Source: an uncultured Candidatus Saccharibacteria bacterium
GTDB lineage: Bacteria; Patescibacteriota; Saccharimonadia; CAILAD01; GCA-016700035
Assembly (NCBI GenBank): GCA_937996675.1
Contig: CALKUN010000002.1
Coordinates: forward strand, 1-5,660
DNA length: 5,660 nt
Reading direction: 5' to 3'
Shown here: positions 1 to 5,623 of the stretch, piece by piece
Layout: the number at the start of each line of letters is the position of its first letter
Position numbering within the stretch: position 1 is the first letter of the stretch
Position numbers and translations under genes: made by a program
The notes under the pieces: generated by a model
Told to the model about the DNA's origin: nothing
Seen by the model: the letters and a program-made list of their open reading frames with translations, nothing else
Databases searched by the model: none

Positions 1-31
1 GGAGCAGTTCAAGCGGGAGCGCGATAAGTGA
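1..31 (+). CDS. Possible 3' end of an upstream gene (partial)
   Basis: In the frame starting at base 2 the sequence reads E-Q-F-K-R-E-R-D-K and stops at TGA 29-31. A strongly charged end like this looks like a genuine protein terminus, and it would leave a 10-bp gap to the TTG start of the next gene, in keeping with the tight packing here. It cannot be proven from nine codons. The frame starting at base 1 also stops (TAA 25-27), and the third frame is open through the window edge and continues into the next gene. Confidence 0.35.
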   Translation, partial: EQFKRERDK

Positions 32-41
32 CGTCGACGAA

Positions 42-503
42 TTGCCCCCGCTTATCTCGGACTACATCTCTGCCTCGACACTCGACACGAAGTCGTTTTT
101 TACCGTACAGAACCCACGGGCTGGCGCGCGCGTTCATCTAGTTGAGTTGGGTTGTCAATGTACTGGTGGAGCTGGCAGCAATAATGCGCAGTTTAAAGTC
201 ATGGCACAGATAGCAAATAGCGGAAACATTACATACTCACCCGGGATCACTCCCGCCAACACGACGCAATTCGTAAACTCTGCGACAAGTCCGATCGTGT
301 CGCCGCTCATAATGTATGCCAATCCAAACGGAACTGCTTGGACACCAGCGAATCTTAAGTCACTGCAGATCGGGGTGATCATTTCAGCAGCTGCCGCAAA
401 TGCAACCCGTATTGGGGGGCTGTGGGCATTAGCGGAAGTATCAAATCTTGAGATAAGTAATGTCGCATCAGTCAGTGGCCTCAGCAGTATTACTGGATCA
501 TAG
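42..503 (+). CDS. Putative phage tail/virion structural protein, small, all-beta
   Basis: This 153-residue protein has no signal peptide or membrane segment. It is rich in Ala, Ser, Asn, Thr and Gly and looks all-beta. The last third (about residues 97-133: W-T-P-A-N-L-K-S-L-Q-I-G-V, then A-T-R-I-G-G-L-W-A-L-A-E-V) has the rhythm of a beta-sandwich motif I associate with small phage tail or minor-tail proteins. The family call is by style only, and I do not recognise a named family. Its place directly before three tail-fibre genes supports a virion role such as baseplate, fibre connector or minor tail component. The start is uncertain: TTG at 42 is the only usual start codon in frame near the beginning, it lacks a clear Shine-Dalgarno, and the frame is open to the window edge, so the gene could begin further left. 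It ends with tandem TAG TAG stops (501-506), and fibre 1 starts 14 bp later. Confidence 0.72.
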   Translation: MPPLISDYISASTLDTKSFFTVQNPRAGARVHLVELGCQCTGGAGSNNAQFKVMAQIANSGNITYSPGITPANTTQFVNSATSPIVSPLIMYANPNGTAWTPANLKSLQIGVIISAAAANATRIGGLWALAEVSNLEISNVASVSGLSSITGS

Positions 504-517
504 TAGAATGGGAATCA

Positions 518-1729
518 ATGGCGACCATCAACTCTAGCGGACAAGACTATAGAAATAATGCGGATGGATTTGAGCTGTCTGGCGGTACAACCAAGCGCAA
601 GCTATCGGTACAGGGTGGAGATACGACGCTCACTGGCGGTGCGAATACACTGAGTCTGGCAGGAAATCTGACGACGGCAGGTGGCAATGCAGTGACCCTG
701 ACTACCGTGGGGTCGACAGCTGTGACAGTACCTACGACCGGCACGCTTGCCACTTTGACTGGTACTGAAGATCTCACAAATAAGATCGTCTCTACACGAG
801 CAGGTAGTACGGCCTCCGGCTCTGCCCCGATTAAGTTTACGACCGGCACTCTCCTCACGAGCGCAGAAGTAGGCGCTGTCGAGTTTGATTCCGCGAGTGA
901 CAAGCTTATGTATACGCAGACTACGAGCTCAACTCGACGCGTAGTTGCTACCTATCCATCATCGGGGAGCACGGGAGATATGTTCTATCGCGATGGAAGC
1001 AGTAACTTCGTACCGCTGACAATTGGTTCGACAGGCCAAGTCCTTACGGTTGCTGGCGGCTTGCCTGCCTGGGCAGCCTCGGGCTCATCGAGTGCTGCAG
1101 GAATACAATGGCCGATCGATGACCCATCGAATTGGACTGCGAGTATTGGCTATGATCAAGAGTTTAACGCCACCAGTTCATCGCCGCCGTCTACACCAAC
1201 TACCTGGAGCTGGGTAAATCAAGTCTCGGGAACCACTTGGACTGAAGCCTCTGGGGCTGGTGTCATCTACCATCCTGGCAATGCGGGTGATAGCTATCGC
1301 GGCATCTTTACCGGACTGCCATCACCAACCGCCTGGACGGCGACTGCAAAGCTCATAGTGAATGGCGCAAATGTAAATTACACCGCTATAGCAGTAGCAC
1401 TGCGAGATTCGGTCAGTGGCAAGATGTATGCATTCCTCAACGATAACTCAGCAAAGTCTATGGTGGGTCAAAACTGGAATAGCCCAACCTCGTGGAGCGG
1501 TAATGTGCACTCCAATGTATATATGGACTTCCCAAGATATTATCGTGTGAGCCGAACATCTACGACCTCATATACTTTCCAGTACTCTACTGATGGTATC
1601 GGCTGGGTCACGATGGCCTCAGGCTATAACCCGACAGGATTTGTGACTCCAAATCAAATAGGTCTGATTATGAATCGCAGCTCTACTGCTGCCGCCTCAA
1701 TGTCGGCATATTGGTTTAGGGTGAGGTAG
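518..1729 (+). CDS. Tail-fibre-like protein with C-terminal ConA-like module, copy 1
   Basis: This 403-residue protein is probably a phage receptor-binding or fibre protein that carries a carbohydrate-binding tip. Residues 1-35 are a head shared by all three copies (M-A-T-I-N-S-S ... G-G-T-T-K-R-K-L). Residues 36-90 are a shaft typical of phage fibres (T-L-S-L-A-G-N-L-T-T, V-P-T-T-G-T-L-A-T-L, D-L-T-N-K). Residues 103-124 (A-P-I-K-F-T-T-G-T-L-L-T-S-A-E-V-G-A-V-E-F-D) and 157-186 (Y-R-D-G-S ... G-Q-V-L-T-V-A-G-G-L-P-A-W) are further fibre-type blocks. From about 197 to 403 the sequence resembles ConA-like/DUF1349-like jelly rolls (YDQEF, WSWVNQ, YRGI, RDSVSGKM, TSTTSYTFQYSTDG.GW, PNQIGL, YWFRVR). 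There is no signal peptide, as expected for a virion protein. Its head matches copies 2 and 3 at 29 of 35 residues. A GGGA element at 510-513 may serve as a weak ribosome binding site. A bacterial adhesin is a less likely alternative. Confidence 0.85.
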   Translation: MATINSSGQDYRNNADGFELSGGTTKRKLSVQGGDTTLTGGANTLSLAGNLTTAGGNAVTLTTVGSTAVTVPTTGTLATLTGTEDLTNKIVSTRAGSTASGSAPIKFTTGTLLTSAEVGAVEFDSASDKLMYTQTTSSTRRVVATYPSSGSTGDMFYRDGSSNFVPLTIGSTGQVLTVAGGLPAWAASGSSSAAGIQWPIDDPSNWTASIGYDQEFNATSSSPPSTPTTWSWVNQVSGTTWTEASGAGVIYHPGNAGDSYRGIFTGLPSPTAWTATAKLIVNGANVNYTAIAVALRDSVSGKMYAFLNDNSAKSMVGQNWNSPTSWSGNVHSNVYMDFPRYYRVSRTSTTSYTFQYSTDGIGWVTMASGYNPTGFVTPNQIGLIMNRSSTAAASMSAYWFRVR

Positions 1730-1836
1730 TCATGGCAACAATCAATTCTAGCAATCAAGAATACAAGAATAATGCCGATGGCTTCGAGCTCGCTGGCGGG
1801 ACGACGAAGCGCAAGCTCACGGTGCAGTCGGGTGAC
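1710..1836. repeat. 127-bp perfect direct repeat, copy A (fibre1/fibre2 junction)
   Basis: This copy is identical, base for base, to 2921-3047, 1211 bp downstream. It covers the last codons and stop of fibre 1, the ribosome binding site, the 2-bp spacer and exactly the first 35 codons of fibre 2. Identity breaks at both edges (t versus c on the left; ctgagc versus gcaacg on the right). The spacing equals one fibre gene unit, so recombination between the two copies would remove or add exactly one fibre gene. Confidence 0.97.
1718..1726 (+). promoter_or_regulatory. Shine-Dalgarno of fibre 2, embedded in the last codons of fibre 1
   Basis: AGGGTGAGG contains GAGG ending five bases before the ATG at 1732. 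The same bases encode the C-terminal Arg-Val-Arg of fibre 1, so the terminal peptide codons double as the ribosome binding site of the next gene. It lies inside the 127-bp repeat. Confidence 0.7.
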
Positions 1837-2940
1837 CTGAGCATTTCGGCAGGATCGAACACCTTGTCATTGTCTGCGAACCTCTCTACATCGGGCAGCA
1901 ACCCTCTGACGCTTACTACGAGCGCAACAACAGATGTGACATTGCCGTCGAGCGGCACTATCGCGTCATTGGCAGGAAGTGAGAATCTGACGAGCAAAAT
2001 AATAGCGATGCGGGCAGGTACGACTTCGGCTGGAACGGCACCACTCAAGCTAGCGGCTGGACCACTGATGACATCAGCAGAAGCTGGTGCCCTCGAATTT
2101 GATAACACAACTGACCGTCCATATTTTACGCAAACCACTGCCACCACCCGAAAAAACATCGCTGCGTATCCGGCAACAGGTGCGACAGGGGATGTGTATT
2201 ATCGTGATGCGAGCGGTAACTTCGCTCCGCTCGCAGCTGCCTCCGATGGAGCCGTGCTGACAGTAGCGGGTGGGTTGCCCAGCTGGGATACGTCTGGTGC
2301 GGCGATCAGTGGGATCCAGTATCCTATCGACGATCTTGCCAATTGGACGGCAGATATTGGCTACGATCAAGAACTCAATGGCACCAGCGCATCCCTTCCA
2401 AGTGGGTCATGGTCATGGGGGTTTCAGTCTGGTGCAACGTGGACGGAGGGTGGGGGAGCTGGAGTGCTTGCTATGCCCGGAAATACAGACGGCTACTATC
2501 GAGGGATTGTGCGATCATTGCCCACCCCGACTGCCTGGACAGTTACTGCAAAGTTAGTACAAGCACTACCTGTTGTTAACTATTCATTGGGCGGATTGAT
2601 GATTCGAGACTCTTCATCTGGGAGAATGCTGACGTGGAATGTGGATGTGAGCTCAAAGTCGGTCATCGCGCAGTTTTGGAGTAACTTATCCGGTGGTGGA
2701 TATTCGAGCCAGCCATTTGGGAGTGTCTACTTTGATACTCCTCGATATTTGCGGATCAGCCGTACGTCTACGACCTCATACACTTTTCAGTACTCCGCGG
2801 ATGGGCTCGGCTGGGTTACCGTATCTACAGGCTACAATCCAACGAGTTACGTAGCCACACCAAATCAAATCGGCCTCGTTGTTCTTAGAACGACAGTGGT
2901 ACCTGCTGTGATGTCAGTACATTGGTTTAGGGTGAGGTAG
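1732..2940 (+). CDS. Tail-fibre-like protein with C-terminal ConA-like module, copy 2
   Basis: This 402-residue paralog has the same plan as copy 1. Residues 1-35 are the head, identical to copy 3 in protein and DNA. Residues 36-90 are the shaft (N-T-L-S-L-S-A-N-L-S-T-S, L-P-S-S-G-T-I-A-S-L, E-N-L-T-S-K). Residues 103-124 are A-P-L-K-L-A-A-G-P-L-M-T-S-A-E-A-G-A-L-E-F-D, and 157-185 run from Y-Y-R-D-A-S-G-N to G-G-L-P-S-W. From about 196 comes the ConA-like tip (YDQEL, WSWGFQ, YYRGI, RDSSSGRM, TSTTSYTFQYSADGLGW, PNQIGL, HWFRVR). The block that reads T-I-G-S-T-G-Q-V-L in copies 1 and 3 is A-A-A-S-D-G-A-V-L here. The tip is clearly closer to copy 1 than to copy 3, while the head matches copy 3, a mosaic pattern. 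The gene starts 2 bp after the fibre 1 stop. Fibre identity is inferred from shaft motifs and context; the sugar or receptor is unknown. Confidence 0.85.
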   Translation: MATINSSNQEYKNNADGFELAGGTTKRKLTVQSGDLSISAGSNTLSLSANLSTSGSNPLTLTTSATTDVTLPSSGTIASLAGSENLTSKIIAMRAGTTSAGTAPLKLAAGPLMTSAEAGALEFDNTTDRPYFTQTTATTRKNIAAYPATGATGDVYYRDASGNFAPLAAASDGAVLTVAGGLPSWDTSGAAISGIQYPIDDLANWTADIGYDQELNGTSASLPSGSWSWGFQSGATWTEGGGAGVLAMPGNTDGYYRGIVRSLPTPTAWTVTAKLVQALPVVNYSLGGLMIRDSSSGRMLTWNVDVSSKSVIAQFWSNLSGGGYSSQPFGSVYFDTPRYLRISRTSTTSYTFQYSADGLGWVTVSTGYNPTSYVATPNQIGLVVLRTTVVPAVMSVHWFRVR

Positions 2941-3047
2941 TCATGGCAACAATCAATTCTAGCAATCAAGAATACAAGAATAATGCCGATGGCTTCGAGC
3001 TCGCTGGCGGGACGACGAAGCGCAAGCTCACGGTGCAGTCGGGTGAC
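2921..3047. repeat. 127-bp perfect direct repeat, copy B (fibre2/fibre3 junction)
   Basis: Second copy of the junction repeat at 1710-1836. It holds the 3' end of fibre 2, the ribosome binding site and the first 35 codons of fibre 3. No third copy exists at the fibre 1 start, whose DNA encodes a related head with many base changes. Confidence 0.97.
2929..2937 (+). promoter_or_regulatory. Shine-Dalgarno of fibre 3, embedded in the last codons of fibre 2
   Basis: AGGGTGAGG, with GAGG ending five bases before the ATG at 2943, repeats the arrangement at the fibre1/fibre2 junction. It also encodes the Arg-Val-Arg end of fibre 2. Confidence 0.7.
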
Positions 3048-4142
3048 GCAACGCTGAATGGCGCTCCAGCTACGCTTTCTTTGGCCGGCAACCTTACTAC
3101 CTCAGGCGCAAATCCGCTTACATTTACCACCAGTGCAAGCACAAATGTTACCTTGCCGACATCAGGTACACTCGCAACACTGAGCGGTAGTGAGAATCTG
3201 ACAAATAAAAAACTCGTCTTGCGGGCGGGCACGGCTACAGCCGGAACGGCACCACTCAAGCTCGCATCGGGTTCACTTATGACTTCGGCGGAAGCAGGGG
3301 CGATAGAGTTTAATACGAACGCACTACATTTTACCCCTGCGAGTGGCGTACGCAAGACGGTCGCCGCCTACCCAGCCACAGGGGGTGCGACAGGCGATAT
3401 CTATTATCGTGATGCGAGCGGCAGCTTTACTCCACTTACCATTGGCTCCACTGGTCAAGTCTTGAAGCTCGCAAGTGGGTTACCGAGTTGGGGAGCAACA
3501 ACCACACCGCAAGTGTATGAATGGAATATCGACAATCCTACTGATGCGCAGTGGGCGAGCAGTCTTGGATATGACGACGAGTTTAGTCTCACGACAAGTG
3601 CGATCCATTCACCTTGGAGCTGGATGAACCAGGGAAGCAATACATACTCAGAGTTGTACGGCGCGGCATCTATTACGACGCCAGGCGACCCGGGCAGCAA
3701 TATCCGCGGCATCACTCGCTCATATCCTTCGCAATCATCATGGGTGGCTACTACAAAGACCATATTGAATAGCCAGTACACGGTCCCGACTTCGTGCGGT
3801 ATGTTTCTGCGTAATGCCTCTACTGGAAAAATGATTTTATTCTCGATCCAGGGAGGTGGTGTACCAACCATAAGCGTAGATCAGTGGACAAACAACACTA
3901 CATCGTCCTCTACGCTCGCCAGTATTGGCTATATCGAGACACCCCGTTATCTGCGAATCATTTGCACGTCTACGACGTCCTACTCGTATCAGTGGTCATG
4001 TGACGGGGCAGGCTGGTATCCATTCCTGAGCGCTAATAATCACACTGGATTTTTCACGCCTGATCAAATTGGACTATACCTCAATAGAGGTACAACTGCA
4101 TCGGGCGCAAGTGCTTCATTCCATTGGTTTAGGATCCGCTAA
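2943..4142 (+). CDS. Tail-fibre-like protein with C-terminal ConA-like module, copy 3
   Basis: This 399-residue third paralog has the head at 1-35 (identical to copy 2), the shaft at 36-90 (A-T-L-S-L-A-G-N-L-T-T-S-G, L-P-T-S-G-T-L-A-T-L, E-N-L-T-N-K), the block A-P-L-K-L-A-S-G-S-L-M-T-S-A-E-A-G-A-I-E-F at 103-123 and a shaft end at about 155-183 (Y-Y-R-D-A-S-G ... L-T-I-G-S-T-G-Q-V-L). The ConA-like tip runs from about 193 (YDDEF, WSWMNQ, IRGI, STGKM, TSTTSYSYQWSCDGAGW, PDQIGL, HWFRIR). The tip is the most divergent of the three. It carries three cysteines (285, 341, 353), whereas copies 1 and 2 have none; 341 and 353 flank a predicted beta-hairpin and could pair. The TAA stop overlaps the next ATG by one base, which suggests translational coupling to the DUF916-like gene. 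Confidence 0.85.
   Translation: MATINSSNQEYKNNADGFELAGGTTKRKLTVQSGDATLNGAPATLSLAGNLTTSGANPLTFTTSASTNVTLPTSGTLATLSGSENLTNKKLVLRAGTATAGTAPLKLASGSLMTSAEAGAIEFNTNALHFTPASGVRKTVAAYPATGGATGDIYYRDASGSFTPLTIGSTGQVLKLASGLPSWGATTTPQVYEWNIDNPTDAQWASSLGYDDEFSLTTSAIHSPWSWMNQGSNTYSELYGAASITTPGDPGSNIRGITRSYPSQSSWVATTKTILNSQYTVPTSCGMFLRNASTGKMILFSIQGGGVPTISVDQWTNNTTSSSTLASIGYIETPRYLRIICTSTTSYSYQWSCDGAGWYPFLSANNHTGFFTPDQIGLYLNRGTTASGASASFHWFRIR
4131..4134 (+). promoter_or_regulatory. Ribosome binding site of the DUF916-like gene
   Basis: AGGA lies seven bases before the ATG at 4142, inside the codons for the C-terminal Arg-Ile-Arg of fibre 3. Together with the TAATG stop/start overlap it fixes the start of the downstream gene. 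Confidence 0.6.
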
Positions 4143-5059
4143 TGAAGAAATCTTTGAGGCGTATCTCATGTGTGCTTTTCTGCTGTTGTGCGCTGATAGT
4201 GCCAGCATATGTGGCGCGCGGAGCTGAAGAACCTAAGGGTCTACAAATTGCACCGCTTCGCACGCGCTTAGCACAAAAGCCCGGACAAGTATCAACCGGC
4301 CAGACTACAGTGACGAATCGCACTAGAGAAGCACTAACTAGTGCTCTTAGTGTTGAGCGTTTTAAGACGACCGACGAGGACTATCATTATGATTTTTCGC
4401 AAGGAGAGCACACGGACTGGGTACGGTTAGCTGACTCCACCGTACAGCTAGGCGTGGATGAATTTAAGAACGTTGCATACAGTTTGGCGGTGCCGGCCGA
4501 CGCCGCACCGGGTGGGTATTACTTTGCTATTTTTGCAGCTGCGACGACAGGAGATGGGGGGACTTCCATCCAGGAGACGCGCCGAGTGGCGTCGCTAATC
4601 TACCTCGAGGTTGACGGGGAGTTAGTGCGTAAGGTGAATCTACTGGGTGTCGATGTGCCGTGGTTTACTACAAAGCCTAGCGTGTCTGTCGATAGCCGCC
4701 TCGTCAATCAAGGCAATACGCACGTTGAGGCCGTGTTGACTTCAAGCGTCAGCTCTCTCATCGGGTCATCTCAAGAGTCGACAAGTCAGCAAGGGCTCAT
4801 CCTCCCAGGTACAGTGCGTAAGCTGACAGACACTGCCAAGCTCTCGCAATTTCCGGGTATATATAATGTAGGCATTGAGTATCGGAGCCCCGAAGGTGCC
4901 ACGCAGAAATTTAATCAGCTCGTTTTGTACTTGCCTGTGTGGTCTTGGTTCGTGTTGGTGTCACCGTTCGTCTTGGCGCTCGTGAGATGGCGGCTACGTC
5001 GCAATACCAGCCAAACCCCTAGTCGGTCTGTGGGGCAGCGGTATACACCACCGAAGTGA
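4142..5059 (+). CDS. WxL-interacting-protein-like (DUF916-like) membrane-anchored surface protein
   Basis: This 305-residue exported protein has a signal peptide at 1-28 (basic M-K-K-S-L-R-R, hydrophobic I-S-C-V-L-F-C-C-C-A-L-I-V, probable cut after A-R-G-A). Residues about 33-155 form a first beta-rich domain (L-Q-I-A-P-L, K-P-G-Q-V-S-T-G-Q, V-T-N-R-T, D-W-V-R-L, then V-P-A-D-A-A-P-G-G-Y-Y-F-A-I-F), which resembles DUF916, the peptidoglycan-binding part of WxL-interacting proteins. Residues about 168-260 form a second Ig-like domain (S-R-L-V-N-Q-G-N-T-H, F-P-G-I-Y-N-V). A membrane segment at about 261-281 and a basic R-W-R-L-R-R tail follow. Order and topology match that family; the length is a little short for it. 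Its expected role is to hold WxL-type proteins on the cell wall. It is coupled to fibre 3 by a one-base overlap and overlaps the convergent WxL-like gene by 41 bp. The family call rests on motifs and topology, not a search. Confidence 0.8.
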   Translation: MKKSLRRISCVLFCCCALIVPAYVARGAEEPKGLQIAPLRTRLAQKPGQVSTGQTTVTNRTREALTSALSVERFKTTDEDYHYDFSQGEHTDWVRLADSTVQLGVDEFKNVAYSLAVPADAAPGGYYFAIFAAATTGDGGTSIQETRRVASLIYLEVDGELVRKVNLLGVDVPWFTTKPSVSVDSRLVNQGNTHVEAVLTSSVSSLIGSSQESTSQQGLILPGTVRKLTDTAKLSQFPGIYNVGIEYRSPEGATQKFNQLVLYLPVWSWFVLVSPFVLALVRWRLRRNTSQTPSRSVGQRYTPPK

Positions 5060-5582
5060 TGTAGTTACCAGCTGGCTTGTTGTTGTCTATCTTCACTCCG
5101 TACTTTACGCTCGTCGTGTCGCCTCCAGCGAAGGGCCCGGTAGTGCTCTTGATGAGCACATTGCTGAGGGTTATTCCGATGAAATCGGTGCTGGATCCGT
5201 TGACGTTGTAACCCCAGGTATTAGCCAGAAGTGCCGATGGTGATCCGTTCGCACTAGCCGGCAGGGTGGCAGCTCCATTGATCATGTTGGTGCTGGTGAG
5301 TGATCGGATGTAGAGACTATAGCCGACCACGTCAGTTGAGGTGACAGTGACAGTATTATCAGCCGTGCCGAGCACTGCACTATCGGTTGGGGTGATCTGG
5401 ATTGAGACATTTCCGCTGGTGGAAATGGCCAGGCTGGTTTCTGAGCCGTAGGGAACATCGGCACCGTATGTACCTTGGCCATACGGTTGGGCGCGTGCGT
5501 GACCGGGCACGAAAAAAGCCGCAATAATAATGAAGGTAGCGACAAGGTTGATCAGATGGGGGACAGCTTTTCGTATTTGCAT
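5019..5582 (-). CDS. Secreted WxL-like surface protein with PYGQGTYG segment
   Basis: The 187-residue reading from the ATG at 5580-5582 starts with a textbook signal peptide: M-Q-I-R-K, a hydrophobic stretch to about 26, and a cut after A-R-A (31). The mature protein opens with Q-P-Y-G-Q-G-T-Y-G-A-D-V-P-Y-G, then a beta-rich domain (L-A-I-S-T-S-G-N-V-S-I-Q-I-T-P; V-T-V-T-S-T-D-V-V-G-Y-S-L-Y-I), T-W-G-Y-N at 122-126, and Y-G-V-K-I-D-N-N-K-P-A-G-N-Y-I-T-S-V-V-Y-T-A near the end. The T-W-G-Y and P-A-G-x-Y endings resemble WxL-type domains, but the terminal tryptophan is replaced by tyrosine. The frame extends to a TTG at 5618 with further ATGs at 5606 and 5597. I prefer 5582 because the signal peptide is best there and a promoter covers the longer starts. 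It is probably a ligand or partner of the adjacent DUF916-like protein. No transmembrane anchor or sorting motif follows the domain. Confidence 0.8.
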   Translation of the reverse strand: MQIRKAVPHLINLVATFIIIAAFFVPGHARAQPYGQGTYGADVPYGSETSLAISTSGNVSIQITPTDSAVLGTADNTVTVTSTDVVGYSLYIRSLTSTNMINGAATLPASANGSPSALLANTWGYNVNGSSTDFIGITLSNVLIKSTTGPFAGGDTTSVKYGVKIDNNKPAGNYITSVVYTAAPQTD

Positions 5583-5591
5583 GAAGTCTGG

Positions 5592-5597
5592 TATCAT
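5592..5597 (+). promoter_or_regulatory. Possible -10 box for the rightmost plus-strand gene
   Basis: TATCAT lies seven bases before the ATG at 5605, which would start transcription at or next to the start codon. No good -35 box is visible upstream, so this is weak. Confidence 0.25.
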
Positions 5598-5623
5598 TAT
5601 AACCATGTACGGTTTCAAGACAA
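5596..5623 (-). promoter_or_regulatory. Sigma70-type promoter of the WxL-like gene
   Basis: On the minus strand a perfect TATAAT (5596-5601) is preceded by TTGTCT (5618-5623) at a 16-bp spacing. Only 13 bases separate the -10 box from the ATG at 5582, so the expected transcript would have a leader of about six bases with no room for a Shine-Dalgarno. This supports the 5582 start over the longer alternatives. The promoter lies within the first codons of the divergent plus-strand gene. Confidence 0.55.

Noticed and set aside
1023..1217. Short plus-strand open frames inside the fibres (1023-1217, 2270-2557, 2343-2579)
   Set aside because: They lie wholly inside well-supported fibre genes in other frames, without ribosome binding sites or recognisable protein features.
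547..3355. Antisense open frames of 118-134 codons at the same place in all three fibre genes (547-903, 1755-2159, 2966-3355)
   Set aside because: They recur because the sense genes are paralogous and use few codons that create antisense stops. They have no plausible start context, and the translations look like shadows of the shaft.
518..4142. Diversity-generating retroelement target
   Set aside because: Variable tips near a phage fibre end invite the idea, but no template repeat or reverse transcriptase is in the window, and the differences among tips are spread over all bases and include indels, not adenine-specific changes.
3455..4323. Minus-strand open frames 3455-3871 and 4129-4323
   Set aside because: Both are opposite well-supported genes. 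The second spans the fibre 3/DUF916-like junction and neither shows a domain or start signal.
414..4561. Runs of six G at 414-419 and 4556-4561 as phase-variation tracts
   Set aside because: Six bases is short for slippage-based switching, and both lie in ordinary coding sequence with no sign of an alternative frame.
5016..5036. CCCC...GGGG pairing near the convergent gene ends as a terminator
   Set aside because: The stem is only four pairs with a long loop and no T-run, so it does not support an intrinsic terminator.
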